Below, one piece after another: positions 27,086-36,316 of a stretch of 64,000 nucleotides of DNA (its first letter is position 1; each line of letters starts with the position of its first letter). A program made the position numbers and the translations under genes. Source of the stretch: Novosphingobium profundi (GTDB lineage Bacteria; Pseudomonadota; Alphaproteobacteria; Sphingomonadales; Sphingomonadaceae); the NCBI RefSeq assembly GCF_020524485.1, contig NZ_JAIVLF010000003.1, forward strand, positions 558,001 to 622,000, written 5' to 3'. The notes under the pieces are model-generated. The model was not told where the DNA came from. It saw only the letters and a list, made by a program, of their open reading frames with translations, and searched no databases.

Positions 27086-28281
27086 GCAATTTTCTCCGCG
27101 TCGGCCAGACTTTGGAACATGGCCTGTTTCAGAAGGTATTCGCGGCGCTTGACCGGATCGTTGGCGATCCCGGCCATGCGTGCGAGGCGGGCGGCGTGGG
27201 CCTCTCCCGGAGCGTGCTCCATGAAGGCCTTGTTCTCGATCGACTGGGCCTGGATGAAGGCCTTGGTGATCCCGCGGCGCTGGCGGTCGAACAGCGCAAG
27301 TTGCTCGCTATCGCCATCCTGGCGCAGCACGCTCCACAGCTTGTCGGCCAGATTCCAGACATCGTGGATGCCCGAATTCATGCCGAAACCGCCGAGCGGG
27401 TTGTTGATGTGCGCGGCATCGCCGACCAGCAGCATGCGCCCCTTGTGGAAGAGCGAGGCGACGCGCTGGTGCACGCGGTAGATCTTGCGGAAGGTCGTCT
27501 CCACGGGCGTGCCCGGAACGATCCGCGCGAAGATGTCGGCAATCGCCTCATCGCGCAGCAGCGCCTCGTCGCTGACGGCCTTGTCGCCGGGCACCAGGAT
27601 GCGCCAGAGCCCGGGCACGGCCAGCAGCACGAGCCATTCCTCGGGATCGGCGATGTAGTTGACGAGCGCAATGTCGCGCATGGTCTCCTCGATCGGGTGC
27701 GCGGTCGAGACGCTGACGAACTTCTCCTCGTAGGTGAAGCCTTCGAAGTCGACGCCCATCAGCTTGCGCACGGTCGAATGCGATCCGTCCGCCCCGACGA
27801 GGAACTTCGCGCGGACCTCTTCGGTGCGCCCGTCCTTCTCCAGCGTCGCGACCACCCCTTCCGCGTCCTCGTGCGCGGAGACGAGCTTCGTGCCAAAGCG
27901 CATCTCGGCGTTCGCCATGCTTGGCAGGGTCTGCGTCAGGAGCCCGGCCATGTGGTGCTGCGGGCACTGGAGACGGAAAGGAAAGCGCGCGACATCGGCC
28001 ACTTCGCCCAGGTCGAAATCATAGTGCTCGCCCGAGCGGCGGTCGCGCCACTGGTAGACCGGCGCCTTCAAACCCTTGGCAATGAGCGGCTCGGCGGCGT
28101 CGACCGCATCGAGCATTTCCAGCGTGGCGGCGTGGATCGTGGAGGCGCGAAGATCGCTCGCGAAGCTCTCGGTCTGCTCGCAGCACAGGACATCGATCCC
28201 CATGCTGGCAAGCCGCACCGCGCCAATCGCGCCCACCGGTCCACCACCGGCAATCAGAACTTCGGTCTCCCGCACGCACAT
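27082..28281 (-). CDS. FAD-dependent aromatic hydroxylase (PHBH/MhpA fold)
   Basis: A 399-residue class A flavoprotein monooxygenase. The Rossmann GGGPVGAIGA is at residues 12-21, the DG motif is GADGSHSTVR (about residue 162), and the GD motif is LLVGDAAHINNPLGG (about 285). It would hydroxylate a phenolic or hydroxypyridine ring with NAD(P)H and O2. The ribosome-binding site AGGGG abuts the ATG, so the GTG two codons later (28275) may be the real start. It is divergent from the IclR regulator and coupled to the Cys-less racemase homologue. 6-Hydroxynicotinate-type and 3-hydroxyphenylpropionate-type hydroxylases are both in this family; I cannot choose. Confidence 0.88.
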   Translation of the reverse strand: MCVRETEVLIAGGGPVGAIGAVRLASMGIDVLCCEQTESFASDLRASTIHAATLEMLDAVDAAEPLIAKGLKAPVYQWRDRRSGEHYDFDLGEVADVARFPFRLQCPQHHMAGLLTQTLPSMANAEMRFGTKLVSAHEDAEGVVATLEKDGRTEEVRAKFLVGADGSHSTVRKLMGVDFEGFTYEEKFVSVSTAHPIEETMRDIALVNYIADPEEWLVLLAVPGLWRILVPGDKAVSDEALLRDEAIADIFARIVPGTPVETTFRKIYRVHQRVASLFHKGRMLLVGDAAHINNPLGGFGMNSGIHDVWNLADKLWSVLRQDGDSEQLALFDRQRRGITKAFIQAQSIENKAFMEHAPGEAHAARLARMAGIANDPVKRREYLLKQAMFQSLADAEKIA

Positions 28282-28361
28282 CCCCTGTCGTCACGTATCT
28301 CGCTTTTCGAGCCCCGGGGATGCGGGTCGGGCCTGCGTGATGCCAGCTTCGGGAAATGCGA

Positions 28362-28378
28362 TGTTCGTGAAATGAACA
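28362..28378. promoter_or_regulatory. inverted repeat TGTTC-N7-GAACA between the FAD hydroxylase and IclR genes
   Basis: A perfect 5+5 dyad 81 bp upstream of both the hydroxylase start (28281) and the IclR start (28459), i.e. midway between the divergent genes. IclR-family dimers typically bind dyads in such divergent regions. No second copy was noticed in the island. Confidence 0.5.
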
Positions 28379-28458
28379 ATTCGGCTTGCATGTCTCGCCC
28401 GAAACACGACAAGATGTCCTCCATTCCAGAACAATAAAACCTGAAAACCGAGAAGCCA

Positions 28459-29256
28459 TTGACCGCCGATTCATCCATACGCGTGATTGGACGCGCGCTC
28501 GAAATCCTGCGCGTCATCAATCTGAAGGGCTCGCCCAGTCTCTCCGAAATCCAGCGTTCGGTGGACCTGCCCTATCCCACCGTGCTGCGGCTCGTGCGCG
28601 CGCTCGTGGAGGAGGGCGTGGTCGAGCGCGAACCCTCGCGCAAGCGCTACCGCCCGACCCCGCTGGTACAGGCGCTGTCCTATGGCTTCCAGGGCCACGA
28701 CGCGCTCGTCACCGCCGCGCGCCCGCACATCGAGGCGCTGACCGGCATCGTGCACTGGCCGATCAGCGTGGTCACGCGCATGGGCAACATGATGGTCGTG
28801 CGCGATTCCACCAGCACCCAGACCCCGCTGACCTTCAACCACTATTACCCCGGCTGGCAGGTGCCCCTGATCCAGTCGGCCTCGGGGCGGGCCTATCTGG
28901 CCCACGCCACGCCCGATTCGCGCGCCTCGCTGATCCGCCACGTGGAAGCGACCGGCTCGGAAGGCGACGTGCAGATGCTGCGCGTCTTCGAGAACAGCGG
29001 CGAGGCCGAGAAGATCCGCAAGCAGGGCTATGTCGCGATCTCGCGCACCGCCTATTCGGCCAATCCGGGCCGCACCTCCTCCTTCGCGGTGCCCATCTTC
29101 GAGGGCGAGAAGCTGCTCGGCGCGCTGACGCTGGTGTTCTTCGCAACGGCCATGACGGTCGAGGATGCGCTGGCCAAGTACCTCGACCCCGTGCTCCAGA
29201 CCGCGCGGCGCATCGGCGAGGACATGGGCCGCAGCGTCCCGGCGGGCACCGCCTGA
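28459..29256 (+). CDS. IclR-family transcriptional regulator (MhpR-like)
   Basis: A 265-residue regulator: N-terminal winged HTH (RVIGRALEILRVINLKGSPS, then LSEIQRSVDLPYPTVLRLV, about residues 5-60) and a C-terminal IclR ligand-binding domain (VTRMGNMMVVRDSTS, SRTAYSANPGRTSSFAVPIF). The start is an unusual TTG at 28459 preceded by GAGAAG; upstream in-frame codons meet a stop and no ATG fits. It divides the island into a minus arm (FAD hydroxylase, racemase homologue, ALDH) and a plus arm (flavoprotein, hydrolase, molybdenum hydroxylase), and probably controls both. Confidence 0.9.
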   Translation: MTADSSIRVIGRALEILRVINLKGSPSLSEIQRSVDLPYPTVLRLVRALVEEGVVEREPSRKRYRPTPLVQALSYGFQGHDALVTAARPHIEALTGIVHWPISVVTRMGNMMVVRDSTSTQTPLTFNHYYPGWQVPLIQSASGRAYLAHATPDSRASLIRHVEATGSEGDVQMLRVFENSGEAEKIRKQGYVAISRTAYSANPGRTSSFAVPIFEGEKLLGALTLVFFATAMTVEDALAKYLDPVLQTARRIGEDMGRSVPAGTA

Positions 29257-29425
29257 TCCGCGCCCTCGCGCGCCACTTTCATCTCCACCGGGTCGAGCAC
29301 GCGGACGGAAAAATGTTCGCGGCGCGATCATCGAGGTCTCACGGCTCGCCGTCGGGCACGGGCCACGTCAGTCTTTGCTCCAAGCCAACAAGGCACCAAA
29401 TCCAGGCTCGAGAAGCGGAGACAAC

Positions 29426-30823
29426 ATGACGGACGGGTTCGATATCATCGTGGTCGGGGCAGGCACGGCCGGCGTTCCTGCAGCGGCAGCGGCCGCCGCG
29501 CGCGGGCTCAAGGTCGCGCTGGTGGAAGCTGCGGACGACATCGGTGGCACGCTGGTCCTCTCGGGCGGCTCGATCAGCGCGGCGGGCACGGCGATGCAGC
29601 GCGCCGCGGGCGTGGCCGACGATGCCGACACCCACTTTGCCGACGCCATGCGCATCAACCACGGAACGGGCGACCACGTGCTGCTGCGCGACTGGATCGA
29701 GCGCGCGCCCGAAGCCATCGACTGGCTGCTGGAATCGGGCTGGACCTGCACCCCCTTCGAGCCCGTCTTCGCGCCCGAGCACGACCTCTACACGACGCCG
29801 CGCACCTACCGCAGCACCGAGCAGGGCTTCTCGCTGATCAAGGCCTACCGCAACGCGATTGCGCCGGCCATCAAGGCCGGAAATCTCGAACTCTTCCTCG
29901 AAACCCGGGTCGAGGACGTGATCGTCGAGGACGGCGTCGCCAGGGGCGTTGTCGCCACCCACAAGGGCGAGGAAATTCGCCTGGAAGCCAGGGCCGTGGT
30001 GCTCACCACCGGCGGCTTTGGCGGCAGCAAGGAGTTGTGGCAGGAGATCCACGGCGTGGTGCCGCTGCGCTACCACATCGACACCGTGGTCGGCGACGGT
30101 CTCAAGCTGGCCCGCAAGGCAGGCGGCACGAGCTGGTTCGAGGACACCCTGCTCCCGTCCTTCGGCGGCACGCGCGACCTTGGCGCTCCCGCTGCCGCCT
30201 GGGTCCACACCGTGATCGTGCCCAGCGTGCGCCAGCCCTGGGAAGTCTACGTCAACGCCGAGGGCGAGCGCTTCATGCCCGAGGACGAGCCCATCATCGA
30301 TTCGCGCGAACGCGCCATCATGCGCCAGTCCGACTGGTCGTTCTGGGTCATCTACGACGAGGCCATCCGCAATGAGGCCCCGCCGCTCTTCAAGTGGGAG
30401 CCGGAAAAGCTCGAACAGCTCTTCGAAGGCTTCGACGAAGACTACGTGCGCGCCGATAGCCTGGAAGAGCTCGCCACCCGCTGCAAGCTGCCGGTCGGCA
30501 CCTTCACGAACACCATCGACACCTACAACCGCGGCCAGAAGGTCGGCTCGGACATGTTCAAGCGCCAGCACCTGCCCGCCCCGATCGCAAACGGCCCGTT
30601 CTACGCGGTGCGCCACTACGGCTATTCGATCACCTGCTACCCGGGCATCAAGGTGGACCATGACCTGCGCGTCACCGGCGCGAACGGCGAGGCCATCGAG
30701 GGCCTCTACGCGGCGGGCGAGGCCATCGGCATTGGTTTCCTCGGCCATTCGTTCCTGAGCGGCGCCATCGTCTCGAGCGCGGTCACCTTCGGCCGCAAGC
30801 TCGGCCAGACGCTGCTCGCCTGA
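29426..30823 (+). CDS. FAD-binding dehydrogenase/reductase, fumarate reductase / 3-ketosteroid dehydrogenase family
   Basis: A 465-residue flavoprotein. FAD motif VVGAGTAGVPAAAAAAARG at residues 8-26, followed by the DIGGTLVLSGGSI loop; the C-terminal FAD part is GLYAAGEAIGIGFLGHSFLSG. Family members catalyse hydride transfer to or from C=C bonds (fumarate reductase, KstD, urocanate reductase). No haem motif or signal peptide is present, so it is cytoplasmic. The ATG at 29426 has AGCGGAG 5 bp upstream. It is translationally coupled to the next gene (TGATG overlap). Substrate unknown. Confidence 0.87.
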   Translation: MTDGFDIIVVGAGTAGVPAAAAAAARGLKVALVEAADDIGGTLVLSGGSISAAGTAMQRAAGVADDADTHFADAMRINHGTGDHVLLRDWIERAPEAIDWLLESGWTCTPFEPVFAPEHDLYTTPRTYRSTEQGFSLIKAYRNAIAPAIKAGNLELFLETRVEDVIVEDGVARGVVATHKGEEIRLEARAVVLTTGGFGGSKELWQEIHGVVPLRYHIDTVVGDGLKLARKAGGTSWFEDTLLPSFGGTRDLGAPAAAWVHTVIVPSVRQPWEVYVNAEGERFMPEDEPIIDSRERAIMRQSDWSFWVIYDEAIRNEAPPLFKWEPEKLEQLFEGFDEDYVRADSLEELATRCKLPVGTFTNTIDTYNRGQKVGSDMFKRQHLPAPIANGPFYAVRHYGYSITCYPGIKVDHDLRVTGANGEAIEGLYAAGEAIGIGFLGHSFLSGAIVSSAVTFGRKLGQTLLA

Positions 30824-31638
30824 TGGCTGCGGGCAGCGCCGAAGTCTCCCCGCGCCGGGGCTATGTCGACGGCCCCTTCGGGCAGATCCACTACCGCCGT
30901 ACCGGCACGGGCCGCCCGCTCGTGCTGGTACACCAGGCGGCGATGGACAGCCGCCAGTTCGCGGCGGTCTACGGGCTCCTCGCCGAAGCGGGCTTCGATG
31001 CCATCGGCATCGACCTGCCCGGCTTTGGCAATTCGGACTGCCCGCCCTTCCCGCCGCGCGTCGAGGACCTTGCGGCCAGCATCGTCGCGGCCATCGACGC
31101 GCTCGGGCTCGAAAGCTTCGCCATCGCCGGGCACCACACCGGCGCCATGGTCGCGACCGAAGTGGCCCTGGCCCTGCCCGAACGGGTCCAGCGTCTGGTC
31201 CTCAACGGCCCGATGCCGCTGACCGATGCTGAGCGCAGCGCCTTCTTTGCCGACAAGCATCTGCGCGAAAAGGAAATCGTGCCCAAGCCCGGCGGCCAGC
31301 ATTTCGCCGAGTTCGCCGCGATCCGCGAACGCCTCGTGGCAGGCAGCCTTCCTGTCGAGACCGTCAACAGCTACGTCCTTCAGGCCATGGGGGCCCCCTC
31401 GCCGTTCTGGTACGGACACAACGCCGGCTTCCAGTACCGCCACGAGGACAGCCTGCCACGCCTTGCCTGCCCCACGCTGATCCTCACCAACACCGGCGAC
31501 CAGATCTACGAACACGCCCAGCGCGCCCGGGCCCTGCGCCCGGACATGGCTTATGCCGAGCTGGAGGGCGGCGGCGTCGATATCATCGACCAGCAGCCCG
31601 AAGCCTGGACGAAGACCCTGACGGAGTTCCTCACCTGA
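30823..31638 (+). CDS. alpha/beta-hydrolase-fold protein, second paralogue with His at the nucleophile position
   Basis: A 271-residue protein sharing the unusual N-terminus RRGYVDGPFGQIHYR with the protein at 17.6 kb. The elbow reads A-G-H-H105-T-G-A, again His for the nucleophile. The acidic residue is kept (LTNTGDQIYEHA) but the usual C-terminal catalytic His is absent (the tail reads GGGVDIIDQQPEAW). Start and stop both overlap neighbours by one base (TGATG-type junctions), so flavoprotein, this protein and the molybdenum hydroxylase form one coupled unit. Catalysis by an unconventional mechanism, or a non-hydrolytic role, is inferred. Confidence 0.8.
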   Translation: MAAGSAEVSPRRGYVDGPFGQIHYRRTGTGRPLVLVHQAAMDSRQFAAVYGLLAEAGFDAIGIDLPGFGNSDCPPFPPRVEDLAASIVAAIDALGLESFAIAGHHTGAMVATEVALALPERVQRLVLNGPMPLTDAERSAFFADKHLREKEIVPKPGGQHFAEFAAIRERLVAGSLPVETVNSYVLQAMGAPSPFWYGHNAGFQYRHEDSLPRLACPTLILTNTGDQIYEHAQRARALRPDMAYAELEGGGVDIIDQQPEAWTKTLTEFLT

Positions 31639-33827
31639 TGCGACACGAACCGGACACCTCCTCGCCCCGAGCCCACGCGGGCCTGGATCGCCGCCGGTTC
31701 GTCTCGCTCTCGGCCACGGCGCTGGTGCTGGGCATCATGGCCCCGAAGCTGGCCCGGGGCGCGACGCCCGACGGCGCGCAAAGTCTCGCGAGGGCGCAAG
31801 AGGACGCCCCCCACCTGGCCAGCCCGTTCCTGAGCATCGATGCACAGGGCACCGTCACCGTCTATGCCAAGCACCTCGACATGGGTCAGGGCATCTGGAC
31901 GGGGCTCGCCACGATCCTTGCCGAGGAACTCGACGCCAACTGGGAGCAGGTGCGCGTGGAAGGCGCGCCCGCACGTCTCCCCGACTATGTCCACCTCGAC
32001 TACGGCGCGCAGACCACCGGCGGCTCCACCTCCATCGCACAAAGCTGGCAGCAGCTGCGCGAAGCCGGGGCGAACGCGCGCGCCATGCTCGTCGCCGCCG
32101 CCGCCGCGCGCTGGCAGGTTCCCGCAGGCGACATCACGGTCGCGAACGGCGTCGTTCGCGCTGGCGAGCGCAGCGCCCATTTCGGGGAACTTGCCGCCGA
32201 GGCCGGAGCCCAGGACGTGCCCGAGGCCAGCCCCAAACCGCGCAGCGCCTACAGCCTCGTCGGTCAGCGCGCGCTGGGTGCGCTCGATGCGCGCGCCAAG
32301 TCGACCGGGCGCCAGCTCTACGCCATCGACGGGGGCTGGCCCGGCCTCAAGGTCGCGCTGCTGGCCCGCCCGCCGCGCCTTGGCGCGCGCGTCGCGCGCT
32401 TCGATGCCAGCGCGGCAAAAGCCATGCCCGGAGTGCGCGCGGTCGTTGAGATTCCAGGTGGCCTTGCCGTCGTTGCGGACGGCACCTGGCAGGCGATGAA
32501 GGCGCGCGACGCGCTCGACATCACCTGGGACGAAAGCGCGGCGAGCACCACCAGTTCGCAAGGCTACCTCGACACCCTCGCCGAGGCGATGGACAGCGCC
32601 GAGCCCGAATTCAGCGAGGAGCGCGGCGACAGTGCGGCGGCCTTTGCCAAGGCCGCGCAGGTCCTCGAAGCCGAGTTCACCTTCCCCTACCTCGCCCACG
32701 CGCCGATGGAGCCGCTGACCTCGATGGGGCGGATCGAGGACGGGGAGTGCTATCTGCGCGCCGGGTTCCAGTCGCAGACGATCAACCAGCAGGCCGCAGC
32801 CGAAATCCTGGGCGTCCCCACCGAGAAGGTCCATCTGGAGACGATTGCCGCAGGCGGCAGCTTCGGGCGGCGCGCGGCAGCGGATTCGGACTGGATCTGT
32901 GAACTGGCGCAAGTGCTCAAGGCGACGCAGGGGCGCTGGCCGATCAAGCTGATGCGCACGCGCGAGGACGAGATGGCCGCCATGCGCTACCGTCCTCAGG
33001 CGCTCCACCGCCTGCGCGCCGCGCTCGATGACACCGGGCGCCCCACCGCCATCGAACACGGCATCGGCGGCGAAGGCGTGTTTCCGCACCTCCTCAAGAT
33101 CGCCCCCGAGGTCCACCGTTTCAGCGTGATCCTGGGCAATGCCTTTGAACAGTATGATTTTCCGGCGGGCCGTCTCGACTGGTGGCGCGCCGATCTCGAC
33201 ATTCCGGTCGAGACCTACAGGGGCATTGCCAACAACCACACCGCGCCGGCCAAGGAGATCTTTGTTGATCGCCTTGCCCGCGCGGCAAAGGCCGATCCAC
33301 TCGCCTTTCGCCTGAACCTTCTTGCCGAGCGCCCGCGCGCAGCCGGGGTCCTGCGCCGCGCGGCCGCCATGGTGGACTGGGATAGCCCTGCGCCCGAAGG
33401 GATCACCCGGGGCGTCGCGGTGCAATTCGCCGATGAGACCCACATTGCCCAGATCGCCGAAGTCTCGGGCACGCCCGAGGACTACCGCATCGAGAGGATC
33501 GTGTGCGCGGTGGATCTGGGCCTTGCGATCAACCCGGACATCGTGCGCGCGCAGATCGAGGGCGGCATCGCCTTTGCGCTCTCCAACACCTTTGTCAGCG
33601 AACTGACCGTGGAAAACGGCGCAGCCGTGCAGTCGAACTTCCACGACTACCCGATCCAGGGCATGTACGACATGCCGCGCCGGATCGAGGTGGCCATCGT
33701 CGACAGCGAGGAGGCCCCGACCGGCATTGGTGAGCCGGGCTCGCTGCTGGCCGGCGCCGCCGTCATCAACGCGCTCGAACGCATGGGCGCGAAGCCTGTC
33801 ACGTCCTTCCCCTACCGCCCGGTCTGA
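31638..33827 (+). CDS. molybdopterin-binding subunit of an IorB/NicB-like aldehyde or N-heterocycle dehydrogenase
   Basis: A 729-residue molybdenum hydroxylase large subunit. A twin-arginine-type leader (DRRRFVSLSATALVLG, residues 17-32) suggests periplasmic location. The molybdopterin-domain features are HLDMGQGIWTGLATILAEEL (in part), YGAQTTGGSTSI, AAGGSFGRRAAAD, and the C-terminal catalytic-Glu loop APTGIGEPGSLLAGAAVINA (in part). Such proteins work with a small [2Fe-2S] subunit (IorA type), which is not encoded anywhere in this window, and with a c-type cytochrome acceptor in some systems. Likely hydroxylates an N-heterocycle or oxidises an aldehyde. It ends at a perfect terminator. Confidence 0.88.
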   Translation: MRHEPDTSSPRAHAGLDRRRFVSLSATALVLGIMAPKLARGATPDGAQSLARAQEDAPHLASPFLSIDAQGTVTVYAKHLDMGQGIWTGLATILAEELDANWEQVRVEGAPARLPDYVHLDYGAQTTGGSTSIAQSWQQLREAGANARAMLVAAAAARWQVPAGDITVANGVVRAGERSAHFGELAAEAGAQDVPEASPKPRSAYSLVGQRALGALDARAKSTGRQLYAIDGGWPGLKVALLARPPRLGARVARFDASAAKAMPGVRAVVEIPGGLAVVADGTWQAMKARDALDITWDESAASTTSSQGYLDTLAEAMDSAEPEFSEERGDSAAAFAKAAQVLEAEFTFPYLAHAPMEPLTSMGRIEDGECYLRAGFQSQTINQQAAAEILGVPTEKVHLETIAAGGSFGRRAAADSDWICELAQVLKATQGRWPIKLMRTREDEMAAMRYRPQALHRLRAALDDTGRPTAIEHGIGGEGVFPHLLKIAPEVHRFSVILGNAFEQYDFPAGRLDWWRADLDIPVETYRGIANNHTAPAKEIFVDRLARAAKADPLAFRLNLLAERPRAAGVLRRAAAMVDWDSPAPEGITRGVAVQFADETHIAQIAEVSGTPEDYRIERIVCAVDLGLAINPDIVRAQIEGGIAFALSNTFVSELTVENGAAVQSNFHDYPIQGMYDMPRRIEVAIVDSEEAPTGIGEPGSLLAGAAVINALERMGAKPVTSFPYRPV

Positions 33828-33855
33828 CCTTTAGGGAAGCCCCACGCAAGCGCCC

Positions 33856-33897
33856 ACGAAAAACCCCGGCGGTTCGCACACCGCCGGGGTTTTTCGT
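33856..33897. terminator. perfect bidirectional intrinsic terminator
   Basis: An 18-bp perfect stem (ACGAAAAACCCCGGCGGT and complement) around a 6-base loop. The A-run on one side and T-run on the other make it effective in both directions, between the molybdenum hydroxylase and the converging TonB receptor. Confidence 0.95.
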
Positions 33898-33940
33898 AGG
33901 CAAGTTCGGGAAGGGAGCCAAGGCCCCCTCCCCTCGCGCC

Positions 33941-36316
33941 TCAGAAGTCGTAGCGGACGCGGAAGCCCCAGGTACGCAGCTGGGGCAGGCCCACCACCAT
34001 CGTGTCATACGTGGCAAAGCTCTGCGCCGGGTTCGCCAGTTCCCAGTTGGGCTGCACGCTGGTGTAGGTCTTGTTGTTGAACGCGTTGGTGACGAAGCCC
34101 TCGAAGCTGAGACCGTCCGAGCGCATGCCCAGGCGGAAGTTGACGACTGCGGCATCGTCGGTCTTCGCGTAGTTGCCTTCGCTGGCGTAAACGCCCGACT
34201 TGTAGGTGAACTCACCCCGGCCATAGACCGAATAGTCGCCCATCGACGGCACCGGCACGGCGTACTCCGCCCAGCCCTGCAGCGAGTACTTCGAGGTAAA
34301 CGGCAGGCGGTTGCCCGTCGCGTCCCCGTCGCCGGTCATTGTCTGGCAAAAGGCGCACGAGCCGCGCTTGATCGTACTATCGTTGATCGCACCAGCCAGG
34401 AACATCGTCAGCTCGTCGGTCGGACGCGCGGTCATCTCCAGCTCGAACCCCTTGAGGTCGACGCGGCCCTGGTTGGTGAAGACCGAGACATAGAGCGGCG
34501 TGTCGTTGGGACGCGGGATGAGCAGCGTCGTCTCGGTGATCTTGTCGGACCAGATGTCGTAGTAGACATCACCCGCAAAGATCAGGCGGCCATTGAACAG
34601 GCTGCCCTTGAACCCCGCCTCGAAGTTGTCGAGGATTTCGGGCTTCACGCCGTGGGTGACGCCCTGCGCTTCGAGGTCCGCGGCGTACTCGGGCGGGACC
34701 GAAAGCAGCGGGTCGATGCCCAGCCCCGGGTTCACACCGCGCGAGTAGGTCGCATAGAGCATGAGGTCCGGACTGGGCTTGTACTGGACGCTGACGCGCG
34801 GAAGGAAGTTATTGTAGGTCTTCTCGTAGCCGATCACATCGGTCGCGCCGTCGCGGCTCATGATCGTGTCGGACTGGTAGCGCCCGTCGAGGTCGATCGT
34901 GATTGTGTCGGTCAGGTCATAGGACAGGCCGAAGAAGCCGCCCCAGGTCTCGTTCTCGCTGGTCGAGGAAAAGTCCGAGGAGAGCCCGCTAAAGAAGTAG
35001 AGCTGCGCGTAGCCTTCATAGCCCTTGGCCCACAGGTAGCTGCCGCCGGCCATCCAGCGCAGGCGCGCATCGGGATCGGAGGAGACCCTGAACTCCTGCG
35101 AGAAGTCCTTCTGGCGGTGCTGGATGGTGAACGGCCAGTCGGTGTTCTCCATCGCGAACTCGTCGTTCGTGAAGGTGTTCTCGTACGGCGAGGCGACGCC
35201 CGTGATGGGGTAGAGCACGGTCCAGGAATTGCGGTTGAGCCCGGTCATGCTGGTCAGGCTGATGCCGCTGTCGGTGACGTATTCGACCGTCGCGCTGAAG
35301 TGGTTGCTGTCGCGCACCATGCCGTAGTGGTCGATGTTCTCGTCCTGCGACATGATCGGCGAATAGTTGGCGAACATCTCCTGCAGGCCGGGCGTGATCT
35401 CGGTGTTCGCGCTGGGCTGGCCGGGCAGCAGATCGGGCAGCTGGCCGCAGAAGAAGGGATTGCCGCCGATCTCGCAGTTGGCCTGCTCGGGCAGCAGCAC
35501 GCCGGTCGCGCCCGCGCCGTCATCGTCGTGCGCGATCATGCCGAAGAGCTTGACCGAGAGATTGTCGGTCGGCGTGAAATCCAGCTGGAGCGAGCCGCTG
35601 CGGGTCGACTGGTCGCCCAGCATCTCGCCCGGCATCGCGTTGTTCTTCCACGATCCGTCACGGGTGAAATAGCGCCCGCTCGCCCGGAACGAGAGCACGC
35701 CCGGAACGATCGGACCGCCCACCGCACCGCGCAGGTCCAGGTAGTCGCGCGAGCCGCCAAGAGCGCTCACATAGCCGGTGAAGTAGTCGGTCGGCTGCGC
35801 GGTCACCATGTTGATCGCGCCAGCAAATGTCTGGCGGCCGAAGTAGGCGCTCTGCGGCCCCTTGAGCACTTCGACATGGTCGAAATCGAAGATGCCCGTC
35901 ACGGTGCCATCGGAAATGGGAACGCCGTTGATGAAGGTCGAGCTTGTCCGGTTGCCGCGGCTGGGCGCCATGCCGCGAATGATCAGCGCGGTCTGGCTGC
36001 GGTCCGAGCGCGCCGATCCGGCAATCGAGTTGTTGAGGTTCATGCCCGGCGTGATCGCGGTCAGTTCCTCGACCGTCTGCACGTTGAGCGCGTTGAGGTC
36101 CTCGCCCGAATAGGCGCTGATCGCCACGGGCACATCGAGCGCGCTTTCCGAGCGCTTGCGCGCGGTGACAGTGATGACGCCCGGCGTGTGCGTCGCGGTC
36201 TCGTCCTCGGCGGCGGTCGGCGCTTCCTGTGCCCACGCCGTGCCGCCGCTTGCCATCATCAGCGGCGTCAGCGCCATTGCGCTTGCCAGCAGCGTGTTCC
36301 TGGTCCTGATCTTCAT
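33941..36316 (-). CDS. TonB-dependent outer-membrane receptor (aromatic island)
   Basis: A 791-residue receptor with signal peptide (MKIRTRNTLLASAMALTPLM, cleavage near AWAQEA), a TonB-box/plug region starting VITVTARKRSESALDVPVAISAYSGEDL (in part), the plug motif HVEVLKGPQSAYFGRQTFAGAINM (in part) and a 22-strand-type barrel ending in GFRVRYDF. The RKRSESALDVP start is the common sphingomonad type often found beside catabolic genes. The start at 36316 has AGGGGGAAG just upstream. It likely imports the island's substrate, which is too large or scarce for porins; specificity unknown. Confidence 0.92.
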   Translation of the reverse strand: MKIRTRNTLLASAMALTPLMMASGGTAWAQEAPTAAEDETATHTPGVITVTARKRSESALDVPVAISAYSGEDLNALNVQTVEELTAITPGMNLNNSIAGSARSDRSQTALIIRGMAPSRGNRTSSTFINGVPISDGTVTGIFDFDHVEVLKGPQSAYFGRQTFAGAINMVTAQPTDYFTGYVSALGGSRDYLDLRGAVGGPIVPGVLSFRASGRYFTRDGSWKNNAMPGEMLGDQSTRSGSLQLDFTPTDNLSVKLFGMIAHDDDGAGATGVLLPEQANCEIGGNPFFCGQLPDLLPGQPSANTEITPGLQEMFANYSPIMSQDENIDHYGMVRDSNHFSATVEYVTDSGISLTSMTGLNRNSWTVLYPITGVASPYENTFTNDEFAMENTDWPFTIQHRQKDFSQEFRVSSDPDARLRWMAGGSYLWAKGYEGYAQLYFFSGLSSDFSSTSENETWGGFFGLSYDLTDTITIDLDGRYQSDTIMSRDGATDVIGYEKTYNNFLPRVSVQYKPSPDLMLYATYSRGVNPGLGIDPLLSVPPEYAADLEAQGVTHGVKPEILDNFEAGFKGSLFNGRLIFAGDVYYDIWSDKITETTLLIPRPNDTPLYVSVFTNQGRVDLKGFELEMTARPTDELTMFLAGAINDSTIKRGSCAFCQTMTGDGDATGNRLPFTSKYSLQGWAEYAVPVPSMGDYSVYGRGEFTYKSGVYASEGNYAKTDDAAVVNFRLGMRSDGLSFEGFVTNAFNNKTYTSVQPNWELANPAQSFATYDTMVVGLPQLRTWGFRVRYDF

